From contig JAUIGV010000004.1 in assembly GCA_030432565.1 (NCBI GenBank), forward strand, positions 62,001 to 126,000: a DNA stretch of 64,000 nucleotides. Reading direction: 5' to 3'. Source of the DNA: Verrucomicrobiia bacterium (GTDB lineage Bacteria > Verrucomicrobiota > Verrucomicrobiia > Verrucomicrobiales > Akkermansiaceae). The notes beneath the pieces are model-generated. The model had not been told where the DNA came from. It ran no database searches and saw only the letters and a program-made list of their open reading frames with translations. The position numbers and the translations under genes were made by a program. This document shows positions 8,804-17,661 of the stretch, piece by piece (the stretch's first letter is position 1; every line of letters begins with the position of its first letter).

Positions 8804-11230
8804 ATGTGGCTTCCTGCCCTGAAAGAGACTCCAAACCAAATTGGTATCCTTCCAATCACCACCGCCTCTCTATCCTTTTTGCTCTTCCTGCTCCTCACAA
8901 TCACCCCGGCTTTCGGCGCGATTGACTTCGAGACGCAGGTCAAACCCATACTCGAAAAGCGCTGCTTCAAGTGCCACGGTGACGAGAAGCAAAAGGGCGA
9001 CCTTCGGCTTGATCTCCTCCCCACCAACCTCCTCAAGGACCGCGTGGCAGCCGAAACCTGGCACGATGTCAGGGACGCCCTCAACCTTTCCGAGATGCCC
9101 CCCGGGAAGGAGCCCCCCCTTCCGCCGGCGGAGCTCAACATCCTCACTTCTTGGATCACACAGGAAATCGATGCCGTCATCAAAGCCCGGACGAGCAGCG
9201 ACGGACGGGTCGTCCTGCGACGCCTCAACCGGACCGAGTATCAAAACACGATGCGTGACCTCCTTGGGATCGAGATGGACTACGCCAAAAACCTCCCCCC
9301 CGAAGCACTCTCCGAAGACGGCTTCCGCAACAATGGTGGGACTCTTCAGATGTCCGACCTCCAGCTGGAGTATTATCTCGAGGCCGCCCGCAAAGGACTC
9401 ACCAAGGCAATCGTCACCGGTTCACGGCCCGAAGTCTTCGCAAAAGAGTTCACCAAAACGATCAAGGATAAAAACCGCGGCAGCCACATCCTCGACAAGG
9501 ACCAGCAATTTGTCGTCAAGCTCATGGAATATCCCGAGGAAGGCGAAATTCTCATCCGGGCCAAGGTGAGGGCACAATTCGCGGAAGGTCGTGGCTACCC
9601 GCAACTTCGCGCCGCCATTGGCTATCGTGCCGATGTGCAGGCACCACGCGGATTTTTGCCTCCCGTGGATATCTCCTCCGAGGACTGGCAGATCGTCGAA
9701 TTCCGCGCGCGCATCGAAAACTTCCCCCTGCCCAGCAAAACCCAAAGCAAATTCCCCGGCCTCCTCATCTGGCTCGACAACGCCTACGCCGAAGGCCGGG
9801 AAAAACCGCTCAAAGCACGGGGTAAGGGTAAAAAACAAAAAACCACCGTCGGTCCTCTGAACTACCCTCAAATCGAAGTCGCTTCAATGGAGTTCGCTGG
9901 TCCGATTTTCGACCAATGGCCACCCTCCCATCACCAGGCCATCCTATTTCCCTCCAAACACCGCTCGGACGAGGAGACCTATGCAAAGGCGGTTCTGCGA
10001 AACTTTATGAGCAAAGCCTTTCGTCGCCCAATCGAGGACGCCGAGATCTCGCCCTACTCTCGATTCTTTAGCGCCGCCCGCCCAAAAATGGCTTCGTTTG
10101 AAGAAGCAATCCGCGAGACGCTCACAATGGTCTTGATCTCCCCGGACTTTCTCTACCTCGTCGAACCTTCCGACTCGAAAAAACGTGCCCTCGGCGATTG
10201 GGAGTTGGCTTCCCGCCTTTCCTACTTTCTGTGGAGCAGCATGCCCGACACCCGCCTTTTTAGCCTGGCCAAAGAAGGAACCCTCAGCGACCCCGGGATT
10301 CTTAGGAAAGAAACCTCACGAATGATCTCCGACCAACGCTCGTGGCAATTCGTCGAACAATTCACCGACCAATGGCTCGATGTCGGAGCCCTCCAACGAG
10401 TCGCCATCAATCCAACCTACTATCCAAAATTCGATCCTGCCTTGAAGACCTCAATGCGTGGAGAAACCCTCCACTTCTTCGGCGAGCTCTTTCACAAGAA
10501 TCTCAGCGCCCTTAATATTATCGATTCTGACTTCACCATGTTGGACGAATCACTCGGAAGACACTATGGCCTCACCGGGCCGAAGGGGAGCCGCTTCGAA
10601 CGGGTCTCCTTGAAGGCCGACGACCACCGCGGCGGCATCCTCACCCACGGCAGCGTCCTCCTTGGGAACTCCACCGGCGAGGACTCTCATCCAGTCAAGC
10701 GAGCCGTCTGGATCCGCGAGCGACTCCTTGATGATCCCCCGTCCCCTCCTCCCCCCAATGTTCCCGACCTCGATTCGACCGATCCAAACTTCGCAAACCT
10801 TTCAATCCGGGATCAACTCGCCGAGCACCGCAAACAAATCTCCTGCAACGAGTGTCACCGCGGAATCGACCCGTGGGGTATTCCTCTCGAAAACTTTGGT
10901 GCCGACGGTCTCTGGCGGGACCAGATTCTCCGTAAGAAAAACAACGGCAGGGGCATGACCAGGCTCCCGGTTTCGCCTGTATCGATTCTTCCCGATGGCA
11001 GGGATGTCGAAGGAATTGCCGACCTTAAAAAGTATCTCCTCGAAAACCGCCGCGAACAATTCGCCCGCGCCTTTACGAGCAAACTCCTGACCTATGCCCT
11101 CGGGCGGCGCCTCGAGTTGGTTGATGAGAGTGAAGTTGACGATCTTACCGCAAGATTCATCAAGTCGGACTACCGGATCAAAGACTTGATTCATCTGGTC
11201 GTCGCCAGCAAAACATTCCAAAGTAAGTAA
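8804..11230 (+). CDS. PSCyt1-DUF1592/DUF1588/DUF1585 cytochrome-like protein
   Basis: An 808-residue secreted protein with an N-terminal hydrophobic signal ending near LTITPAFGA. The PSCyt1 haem motif CFKCH is at residues 54-58. The RRLNRTEYQNTMRDLLGIE segment of DUF1587 and long DUF1595/DUF1592 regions (LSYFLWSSMPDTRLF, ILTHGSVLLGNS) follow. A second CxxCH, CNECH at 681-685, starts the DUF1588 part (HRGIDPWGIPLENFG), and a DUF1585 C-terminus ends the protein. Such proteins occur with DUF1552 partners in Planctomycetes and Verrucomicrobia. Their function is unproven and a periplasmic redox role is inference. Three bases separate it from the DUF1552 gene. Confidence 0.88.
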   Translation: MWLPALKETPNQIGILPITTASLSFLLFLLLTITPAFGAIDFETQVKPILEKRCFKCHGDEKQKGDLRLDLLPTNLLKDRVAAETWHDVRDALNLSEMPPGKEPPLPPAELNILTSWITQEIDAVIKARTSSDGRVVLRRLNRTEYQNTMRDLLGIEMDYAKNLPPEALSEDGFRNNGGTLQMSDLQLEYYLEAARKGLTKAIVTGSRPEVFAKEFTKTIKDKNRGSHILDKDQQFVVKLMEYPEEGEILIRAKVRAQFAEGRGYPQLRAAIGYRADVQAPRGFLPPVDISSEDWQIVEFRARIENFPLPSKTQSKFPGLLIWLDNAYAEGREKPLKARGKGKKQKTTVGPLNYPQIEVASMEFAGPIFDQWPPSHHQAILFPSKHRSDEETYAKAVLRNFMSKAFRRPIEDAEISPYSRFFSAARPKMASFEEAIRETLTMVLISPDFLYLVEPSDSKKRALGDWELASRLSYFLWSSMPDTRLFSLAKEGTLSDPGILRKETSRMISDQRSWQFVEQFTDQWLDVGALQRVAINPTYYPKFDPALKTSMRGETLHFFGELFHKNLSALNIIDSDFTMLDESLGRHYGLTGPKGSRFERVSLKADDHRGGILTHGSVLLGNSTGEDSHPVKRAVWIRERLLDDPPSPPPPNVPDLDSTDPNFANLSIRDQLAEHRKQISCNECHRGIDPWGIPLENFGADGLWRDQILRKKNNGRGMTRLPVSPVSILPDGRDVEGIADLKKYLLENRREQFARAFTSKLLTYALGRRLELVDESEVDDLTARFIKSDYRIKDLIHLVVASKTFQSK

Positions 11231-11233
11231 ACC

Positions 11234-12565
11234 ATGAGTCGTAAATCCTGGCACCTCCCCCGGCGCACCTTCCTGCAAGGCGTCGGAGCCTCCCTGTCCC
11301 TGCCCTTCCTCGAATGTATGGGCGCTGATATCCCCAAAGCCCCCCGACCAAAGCGCTTCTGCGCCATCTACTTCCCCTACGGAGTCAGCCTCCCCAAGAA
11401 AAGGAATGACGAGTCCAAGTGGCAATGGTTCCCCGATAAGGAAGGCCGTGATTTCCAGTTCAACGAGAGCCTCAAATGCCTCGAACCACTTCGGGAACAA
11501 GTTTCGATTCTGGGCGGACTTTCCCACCCCAACGGACGCAGAATCGGCGGGCACGACACTGCCGACATCTTCCTGACTGCCGCCGAACTCAAAGGCGGGC
11601 AGCTGAAGAACTCCGTTTCGCTCGACCAACTTCTCGCCGCCAAACTGGGCGACGATACCCGCTTTCGTTCACTCAGTCTCTCGGTCGATGGAGGAGTCGG
11701 CGAAGCCACCCGCTCCAGCACCTTGTCATTCAGCCGCAGCGGCCAGCCGGTGCCTGCCCTTCATCATCCCCGCCTCGTCTACAATCGCCTCTTTGGAAAA
11801 GAGGATAAGAGTATCCTCTCCAGACGGCAGGAGCTGGAAAACTCCGACCACATGCTCGATCTCGTGCTTGAACACTCCAAGTCTGTTCGTCGCAAACTCG
11901 GCAAAGAGGATCAGGACAAGTTTGACGAATATCTCCAATCGGTTCGCCAGATCGAAGAACGGGTGGAGCGTTCCGAAAAATGGCTCGACATTCCAAAACC
12001 CGAAGTGGAGGTGAGAGGCTTGCACCTGGATGCGGATGACAAGACGCCAGGCGAGCTCATCAAGACGATGCTCGACCTGATGTTCCTCGCCATCCAGACC
12101 GACTCGACTCGCTTCCTCACCTACCAGATGGGCAATATGAATGGTGCCACCTCCATCGCCACCAAGTTCCCCTCACTTCTGGGATTCGGAAAAAACCAGC
12201 ACAGTCTTGCCCACGGATGGAACAAGCCCGGAGGAGCCGAGGCTCTTGGAAAATGGGACCGCTTTCGCGCCGAGCAACTCGCCTACTTCCTGCAACGTTT
12301 GCAAGACACCCGCGAAAACGAAGGCACTCTTCTCGACCACACCATGGTGCTCTATGGCAGCAGCAACAGCACCACCCACAACAACACGAACTATCCGCTC
12401 GTCTTAGCCGGTGGTGACAAACTGGGCCTCAAACACGGAGCCTATCATCGCTTCGGCTCCGATATTCCTCTTTCCAACCTCTTCGTCACGATGGCCAACC
12501 GCCTTGGCATGCCCAGCTCCAAATTCGTCGACAGCACCGGCGAGATGACCGAGCTCACGGCCTAA
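11234..12565 (+). CDS. DUF1552 protein with Tat-type signal
   Basis: A 443-residue protein starting with a twin-arginine signal (RRTFLQGVGASLSLPFLE, Arg10-Arg11). RFCAIYFPYGV, ILGGLSHPNGRRIGGHDTAD and a C-terminal MVLYGSSNSTTHNNTNYPLVLAGG are characteristic of DUF1552, a family related to the sulfatase-like DUF1501 group. The start is 3 bases after the DUF1592-type gene, so the two are almost certainly co-transcribed and their products probably act together outside the cytoplasm. A role in polysaccharide or organic-matter use has been suggested for such cassettes but is not shown here. Confidence 0.88.
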   Translation: MSRKSWHLPRRTFLQGVGASLSLPFLECMGADIPKAPRPKRFCAIYFPYGVSLPKKRNDESKWQWFPDKEGRDFQFNESLKCLEPLREQVSILGGLSHPNGRRIGGHDTADIFLTAAELKGGQLKNSVSLDQLLAAKLGDDTRFRSLSLSVDGGVGEATRSSTLSFSRSGQPVPALHHPRLVYNRLFGKEDKSILSRRQELENSDHMLDLVLEHSKSVRRKLGKEDQDKFDEYLQSVRQIEERVERSEKWLDIPKPEVEVRGLHLDADDKTPGELIKTMLDLMFLAIQTDSTRFLTYQMGNMNGATSIATKFPSLLGFGKNQHSLAHGWNKPGGAEALGKWDRFRAEQLAYFLQRLQDTRENEGTLLDHTMVLYGSSNSTTHNNTNYPLVLAGGDKLGLKHGAYHRFGSDIPLSNLFVTMANRLGMPSSKFVDSTGEMTELTA

Positions 12566-12572
12566 CTGACTG

Positions 12573-13484
12573 CTAGCCCCAATCCTTCATATCCGCAGGC
12601 ACGGGATAATCCTCTGTCTCGACCGGATGAATTCCCCAGACCGCAGGGGTCGGAGGCTCCCGGTTTTCGACGATCAATTGAATGATTTCCTCCTTCTTTC
12701 GAACACTTTGGCCGTAATCATCGAGCCACTCCCCGGGCCAGGTTCCTTCCTCCGCTTTTTCCAAAACCAGCTGCATCCATTCCTTGCGTAAATCTGCCCA
12801 ATGCCCGCTCTGCTCACCGCTTTCGCCAATGCCATCAAAAGGTCGTAACTCAACGTAAATTGTACGACGAACTCCCGGCGACCGCTTTGGTTGCGAACCA
12901 TGCAAGATCATCATGTCCTGAATCAAGATGTCTCCCGCCGCAGCCGGAAGCTCGACCACTCCGGGAACTTCCCATCCATGTTCTTTCGATAGTCCCTCGA
13001 TATCGACCAGACTGTGTTGGGTTCCCGGGACATAGCGCAAGCAACCGTCCCCCTTCGGCGCGTCATCCAGATAAATCCCCACATTCAAGTATGGATATCC
13101 TCTCGGATGAGGAGCTCCCTGGTGCCACTTGATCACCGGATGTGGATGTTGTTGCTTGTAAAGAATGTCCATTTGCAAGGGAACAGTCCCGCGACCAGAA
13201 AGATCCTTTGCCACCGCCATCATCGCCGGGCATGCCAGCAGCTCCAGACACGCGTCAGGATCAATCGCGAGAATATCGTCAAAACGCATCACCCGGGGGC
13301 CAACCGGATCTTCAACCACACAGACTCCAGGCAGTTGCCCACCTTTGCCGTGCACCTCGAGCGCTTCACGCTCCAGCCGATCCGCCAAATTCTGCCAGTG
13401 CTTGAGCAATCGGGGCGGAACGGCGTTCTCAATTCGCATATATCCATCTTCAAGAAACGATGCTTTTTGTTTTTCACTAATCAT
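12573..13484 (-). CDS. Phytanoyl-CoA dioxygenase family protein with altered iron site
   Basis: About 303 residues from the ATG at 13484. A GTG seven codons upstream is less likely, since family members begin like MISEKQKASFLEDGY. The double-stranded beta-helix pattern is clear: YLNVGIYLDDAPKGDGCLRYVPGTQHS and a distal ILHGSQPKRSPGVRRTIYVELR. The usual first ligand pair WHQD is WHQG here (His121, Gly123), so the facial-triad carboxylate is missing. The Gly codon is unambiguous. The protein may be inactive, use another ligand, or resemble non-haem iron halogenases that lack this Asp. The substrate is unknown. It is divergent from the ADP-ribosylglycohydrolase-like gene. Confidence 0.82.
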   Translation of the reverse strand: MISEKQKASFLEDGYMRIENAVPPRLLKHWQNLADRLEREALEVHGKGGQLPGVCVVEDPVGPRVMRFDDILAIDPDACLELLACPAMMAVAKDLSGRGTVPLQMDILYKQQHPHPVIKWHQGAPHPRGYPYLNVGIYLDDAPKGDGCLRYVPGTQHSLVDIEGLSKEHGWEVPGVVELPAAAGDILIQDMMILHGSQPKRSPGVRRTIYVELRPFDGIGESGEQSGHWADLRKEWMQLVLEKAEEGTWPGEWLDDYGQSVRKKEEIIQLIVENREPPTPAVWGIHPVETEDYPVPADMKDWG

Positions 13485-13632
13485 GTTCGAGTCCACAGAT
13501 TCCACACCCTGTATGCCATGGGAGACTATTCAACGGGACGCGATCGTGAAGACGATTCTAATTTAATTTCCGCCAAAAATTCAATGGATGGAAAACCAAG
13601 GGACAAATTTCATTCTTCCACGATAATCTCCC

Positions 13633-14586
13633 ATGACGATTCACGAAGCTGCATACCACGGTTCACTTATCGCTGATGCCTTCGCGATGCCAGTGCACTG
13701 GTATTACAATCGGGAAGCGATGGATCGGGATTATCCAAAACTCGATCGTTATCTGCCACCGCTCATGCATCACCCCGACAGCATCCTATGGAGATCGGAA
13801 TACAAGGCTCTGAACGAAAAGGGCGAAATTCTTCACGATCAGGCCCGCTTCTGGGGGCAACGCAACGTGCATTATCACCAAAACCTCCGGGCGGGAGAAA
13901 ACACGGTGAACTTCAAACTGGCCCAAGCCCTTTACGCCCAGGTTTCTCAAGGCAGCAACTACGATCCCTCGGACTGGATCGAGCGTTACATTGAACTCAT
14001 GCTCACCCCTGGTTGGCATCGCGATACCTACCTCGAGGAATACCATCGCGCCTTCTTTACCCGCTACGCCCAAGGCAAAAATGTGCTCAAATGCGGCATA
14101 TCCGACGAACACATCGGGGGCCTCGCAACGGTCCCCGCCCTGCTTGCAGCGCTGCCCGAGGGCGATCATCGCCAGACCGTCAAGACCCACATCACTCTCA
14201 CCCACCGGCACTCCAATGTGCTGCGGGCGGGCGATTGCATGACCCGTCTTCTCCAATTTATCTCTGATGGCACCCCCCTCCGCGAAGCTCTCATGACCCA
14301 GGCCGGCGATTGGTTCTCCACCCGCAAGGCCAACGATTGGTCCCGCCAACCCGACCGGGTCATCATCGGCCAACGGCTTAGCCCCGCCTGCTACATCGAT
14401 CAATCGTTCCCGGCCTCGCTTTACCTCGCCTGGAAATATCACGACGACTTCACCGGAGCAGTGATTGCAAATGCCAAAGTTGGTGGCGACAGCTGTCATC
14501 GCGGCACTGTTGTTGGATCGTTGGTGGCAGCCGAGATCCTCCGCTCTACCGAAAAATTCGATCTCAATCCCTTTCCTGCTGATTAA
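13633..14586 (+). CDS. ADP-ribosylglycohydrolase superfamily protein, J1-crystallin-like
   Basis: A 317-residue all-helical protein. The opening YHGSLIADAFAMPVHWYYN corresponds to the first conserved block of DraG/ARH enzymes. The C-terminal NAKVGGDSCHRGTVVGSLVAA replaces the canonical GGDTDT by GGDSCHRG, the form I associate with J1-crystallin-like members. DraG enzymes remove ADP-ribose from proteins using two metal ions. Several metal-binding Asp/Thr positions are changed here, so that activity is uncertain. The start is an ATG. Its last 23 bases overlap the end of the convergent DUF2805 gene. Confidence 0.75.
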   Translation: MTIHEAAYHGSLIADAFAMPVHWYYNREAMDRDYPKLDRYLPPLMHHPDSILWRSEYKALNEKGEILHDQARFWGQRNVHYHQNLRAGENTVNFKLAQALYAQVSQGSNYDPSDWIERYIELMLTPGWHRDTYLEEYHRAFFTRYAQGKNVLKCGISDEHIGGLATVPALLAALPEGDHRQTVKTHITLTHRHSNVLRAGDCMTRLLQFISDGTPLREALMTQAGDWFSTRKANDWSRQPDRVIIGQRLSPACYIDQSFPASLYLAWKYHDDFTGAVIANAKVGGDSCHRGTVVGSLVAAEILRSTEKFDLNPFPAD

Positions 14587-14827
14587 GAAGTTGCCGGCTT
14601 GTAACTCTTCTCATCTCCCGCCGATTCTCTCGAAACTTGCCGGCATGTTTCGTGATCCGACCACTGACCCGCTTCCGCCACATCCGAAAACTCCTCGCTT
14701 TCAAATTCGCCCTCATCACCTTGATCACCTCCGCCTCGGTCAAGCCGGTTTGCTTCTGAATCTCGTCAAAGGTAGTGCGATCCTCCCACGCCATTCGGAT
14801 CACTCTATTCCTTAATTGTTCATTCAT
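14564..14827 (-). CDS. DUF2805 / TIGR03643 family small protein
   Basis: An 87-residue basic protein with the family signature MNEQLRNRVIRMAWEDRTTF, DEIQKQTGLTEAEVIKVMRANLK, then SFRMWRKRVSGRITKH. The middle looks like a helix-turn-helix, which suggests nucleic acid binding. No function is established. It overlaps the ADP-ribosylglycohydrolase-like gene by 23 bases tail to tail, and lies head to head with the DUF2256/DUF3253 gene about 40 bases away. Confidence 0.87.
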   Translation of the reverse strand: MNEQLRNRVIRMAWEDRTTFDEIQKQTGLTEAEVIKVMRANLKARSFRMWRKRVSGRITKHAGKFRENRREMRRVTSRQLLNQQERD

Positions 14828-14867
14828 CCTTCATTCATCAACCTCAACTCTGAAAACGCAAGTCGTG

Positions 14868-15233
14868 ATGATCCCTGACAAAATGTGCCAGACCTGCGGA
14901 CGAGCCATCGAGTGGCGTAAGAAGTGGGAAACCTGCTGGGATGACATCCACTATTGTTCGACCCGTTGCCGTAAATCCAAGCCTGGCCCGGTCGACCGGA
15001 AGCTCGAAAACGCCATTCTGCAACTTCTTGACGAAAGGGCCAAAAATACCACCATTTGTCCCAGCGAAGCTGCCCGCAGGATCTTCGCAGATGATCAATG
15101 GCGAGGCCATATGGAACAGACCCGGCGGGCTGCCCGGCGCCTCGTGGCCAACGGTCAAATCGAAATCCTCCAAAAAGGAAAAGTCATCGATCCCTCCACC
15201 GCCAAAGGCCCAATTCGCCTTCGTAAAAAATAG
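14868..15233 (+). CDS. DUF2256-DUF3253 fusion protein
   Basis: A 121-residue protein from the ATG at 14868; a GTG one codon earlier is equivalent. Residues about 6-40 form a zinc-ribbon-like DUF2256 (CQTCGRAIEWRKKW, then YCSTRCRKSK) with paired cysteines. The rest is DUF3253 (ENAILQLLDERAKNTTICPSEAARRIF, then RRAARRLVANGQIEILQKGK), which looks like a small winged helix. The two domains are found separately in many bacteria. Function is unknown, and nucleic acid binding is a guess from the folds. Confidence 0.85.
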   Translation: MIPDKMCQTCGRAIEWRKKWETCWDDIHYCSTRCRKSKPGPVDRKLENAILQLLDERAKNTTICPSEAARRIFADDQWRGHMEQTRRAARRLVANGQIEILQKGKVIDPSTAKGPIRLRKK

Positions 15234-15247
15234 CCCACGAGTGAAAC

Positions 15248-16153
15248 TCAGCGCACCTTCCACTCCCCGACCACCATCGCGTGATCGGACAGATCCCTCA
15301 CCAGTACCTCGCTGCTTAGTTCATTCCACCCCCGGGGAACAAAAATCCAGTCAATCCGACCGACCGGTTTCGTGCTGGGAAAGGTTGCACCTGTCGCACT
15401 TGCTTCTTTCCAGCGGCCATCGCCTAAAATCAAATCCACCGCCGTCGCGCCATCGCCGCCACGGACCGAATTAAAATCTCCGGCCAGGATAGAGATTCTT
15501 CCGGCAGATCCAACCAGGGCCTTGATCGAGTTCTTTCTCACTCCTGCATTCCTCGTTTCGGCATGTACGGCAAAAACCTCCACCTCAACTCCGTCCGGCA
15601 ACTCCACCAAAGCCTTCACGCCCCCCTTCTTGCCAGCCGCCAAAGGTTCCCACCATTTCACGGCGGGATAATCCACGCCCTCGGCCTCACGGATCGGAAC
15701 ACGACTCAAAATCGCGTTGCCAATCGCCACTCGAAACATGGGGAATCCCAGATCCAAATTCCGCTGTTCAACAACAAAAGGATACCCGCATTCCTTCGCC
15801 AGAATTTGTGCCTGATTCACCCCATAACTCCAGGTGCAGTCAAAATCCACCTCATTCAAAATCACCAGATCGAGATCCTGCCCTCGAATCAAATCGGCAA
15901 TTTCACCCAACCTTTTCTTCCGTTCGCCCTGGGAGCCCCCCTGCCAGTTCGATCCCCCGGGATCGTCCCCCCGCCCATGGGCAATGTTGTAACACCCAAT
16001 TCGCAAGGTCCCATCCCACTTCCCTGAAAACTGACCTTCTCCCGTAACACGAACTGCTCGATCCCAGCTTGTCGCCCTCACCACCACGAACCAAAGCAAC
16101 AAAAACCCGATCACCAGGCAACCCGCCTGCAAAACCCTTTTCGCCTTCTTCAT
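15248..16153 (-). CDS. Endonuclease/exonuclease/phosphatase family protein, membrane-anchored
   Basis: A 301-residue protein with an N-terminal membrane helix (about residues 10-27, LQAGCLVIGFLLLWFVVV) followed by an EEP domain. Visible EEP motifs are LRIGCYNIAHG (metal-binding Asn), LDLVILNEVD (catalytic Glu), ILAGDFNSV and the closing RIDWIFVPRG...LSDHAMVVGEW. The catalytic domain should be extracytoplasmic. EEP enzymes cleave DNA, RNA or phospholipid phosphodiesters, and the substrate here cannot be assigned. It faces the DUF2256 gene tail to tail with 14 bases between. Confidence 0.85.
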   Translation of the reverse strand: MKKAKRVLQAGCLVIGFLLLWFVVVRATSWDRAVRVTGEGQFSGKWDGTLRIGCYNIAHGRGDDPGGSNWQGGSQGERKKRLGEIADLIRGQDLDLVILNEVDFDCTWSYGVNQAQILAKECGYPFVVEQRNLDLGFPMFRVAIGNAILSRVPIREAEGVDYPAVKWWEPLAAGKKGGVKALVELPDGVEVEVFAVHAETRNAGVRKNSIKALVGSAGRISILAGDFNSVRGGDGATAVDLILGDGRWKEASATGATFPSTKPVGRIDWIFVPRGWNELSSEVLVRDLSDHAMVVGEWKVR

Positions 16154-16241
16154 CCACAGGACACAACGTCACCGCCAAACCCCTCTACTCAAAAAAACCT
16201 CTAAACTTGCCTAATCCCCCCACATTCGGCACACCTCTTCC

Positions 16242-17264
16242 GTGCTCAATTTCCTCTATCCCGCCGCACGTTCCGTCCTCTTTCGCCTCGATGCCGAACG
16301 CGCCCACCACCTCTCGATGGCCGGGCTTCGCGCCACCGAAAAGTTGGGAATTTTAAAAGCCATGACCACCACCCCGGAATCAAATCCGGTTTCTTTTGCG
16401 GGTCTCACCTTCCCGAACCCGGTGGGGCTCGCCGCCGGACTCGATAAGGAGGCAAATACCATCGACGCCCTCGGCCTCCTCGGTTTCGGTCATATTGAAG
16501 TCGGCACCCTCACCCCAAAACCCCAGGACGGAAATGAGGCGCCCCGCCTCTTTCGCCTCCCCCAACACAAGGCCCTCATCAATCGTATGGGCTTCAATAA
16601 CCCGGGCATTGACCAGGGCCTTGCAAACGCCCGTTCCGCAAATTCCTTCAACGGAATTCTTGGAATCAACATCGGGAAAAACAAGGTGACCCCCAACGAA
16701 CAGGCCAACGATGACTACGCCATCGCGTTCGAAAAATCCTATCCATGGGCCGACTACATCACCGCCAATTTTTCCTCGCCCAATACTCCCGGTCTTCGTG
16801 ATCTACAATCCGAAGACGCCGCCGGCCGCCTCCTCGGGACGCTCAAAAAACTCCAGACGAAACTGCATCAGGAAACCGGACGCTACGTCCCCTTTGCTTT
16901 AAAGGTCGCTCCTGATCTCGATGAAAAAGAAATCGCCGGACTCTCCAGGATCTTCCGCGATGGCGGTCTTGATTTCATTATCGCCACAAACACCACTCTC
17001 GAACGTGAAGCGGTCAAGGGCCATCGCAATGCCAACGAAGCCGGCGGCCTTTCCGGAGCCCCTCTGACAAAGCACTCCACCGAAGTCATCGCACAATTCC
17101 ACGCCGGACTTGGGAGGGATGTTCCCATCATCGGAGCGGGCGGAATCTTCTCGGCAGAAGATGCTTTAGCAAAAAAAGCGGCCGGCGCTTCCCTCGTGCA
17201 AATTTACACCGGCTTCGTCTATCGAGGCCCCGCCCTGGTTCACGAGATCATCCGGGCCTGGTAA
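16242..17264 (+). CDS. pyrD: Quinone-dependent dihydroorotate dehydrogenase (class 2)
   Basis: A 340-residue FMN enzyme that oxidises dihydroorotate to orotate in pyrimidine synthesis. The N-terminal helices FLYPAARSVLFRLDAERAHHLSM are the class 2 membrane-associating extension. FPNPVGLAAGLDKEANTIDAL, ANFSSPNTPGLRDLQ (catalytic Ser) and IIGAGGIFSAEDALAKKAAGASLVQIYTGF complete the pattern. The start is a GTG at 16242, which fits the family N-terminus. It is a solitary gene with no other pyr genes nearby. Confidence 0.95.
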   Translation: MLNFLYPAARSVLFRLDAERAHHLSMAGLRATEKLGILKAMTTTPESNPVSFAGLTFPNPVGLAAGLDKEANTIDALGLLGFGHIEVGTLTPKPQDGNEAPRLFRLPQHKALINRMGFNNPGIDQGLANARSANSFNGILGINIGKNKVTPNEQANDDYAIAFEKSYPWADYITANFSSPNTPGLRDLQSEDAAGRLLGTLKKLQTKLHQETGRYVPFALKVAPDLDEKEIAGLSRIFRDGGLDFIIATNTTLEREAVKGHRNANEAGGLSGAPLTKHSTEVIAQFHAGLGRDVPIIGAGGIFSAEDALAKKAAGASLVQIYTGFVYRGPALVHEIIRAW

Positions 17265-17276
17265 TCCCAAACGGAA

Positions 17277-17654
17277 TCAGTTCGGGCAGATCGCACACAC
17301 CTTCAAAAGCTCCTCCGGGATCTGGAAAGTCAGGTCGTGTCGCGGAGAATAGCAAACGAGATAATTGACCTTTGTCGTCATGACAATCCGGGTGGCAGTC
17401 CTTTTTGCTTCGAGAGGAGTCCCGGCGGGAATCGTGGCCAATACCTTTTGCTTCGGGCCAATCGAGACGGCTGGATGCGCAAGCGCCACATTGCCGGCGA
17501 AAGCGTTCACCACATCCAGATCGCTGCTACAGAAGAATGTTTTTCCGTAAAACACCTTCGTCTCCGGGGTTGCCGGAGCAGGCAAGGCAACCCAGCACGA
17601 AGTTGTTGCCTGATAAGCCACCACAAGCAGACAAAAAACAGGAAGGCGCCGCAT
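17277..17654 (-). CDS. Small secreted cysteine-containing protein, unknown
   Basis: A 125-residue protein. The ATG at 17654 gives a signal-like N-terminus, MRRLPVFCLLVVAYQATTSC. Frame openness further upstream is only read-through of dxr. Cysteines occur at several places, including VCAICPN at the end. The mature part looks like beta-strands (KVLATIPAGTPLEAKRTATRIV). The signal could be a lipoprotein signal (TTSC), though the lipobox is poor. The gene begins 7 bases after the dxr stop, so it is likely the last gene of the cdsA-dxr operon. Family not recognised. Confidence 0.68.
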   Translation of the reverse strand: MRRLPVFCLLVVAYQATTSCWVALPAPATPETKVFYGKTFFCSSDLDVVNAFAGNVALAHPAVSIGPKQKVLATIPAGTPLEAKRTATRIVMTTKVNYLVCYSPRHDLTFQIPEELLKVCAICPN

Positions 17655-17661
17655 GGGATTC

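Noticed and set aside
14564-14586. Convergent gene overlap as a sign of a mis-called gene
   Set aside because: Both proteins match their families to the C-terminus, so the 23-base tail overlap appears genuine.
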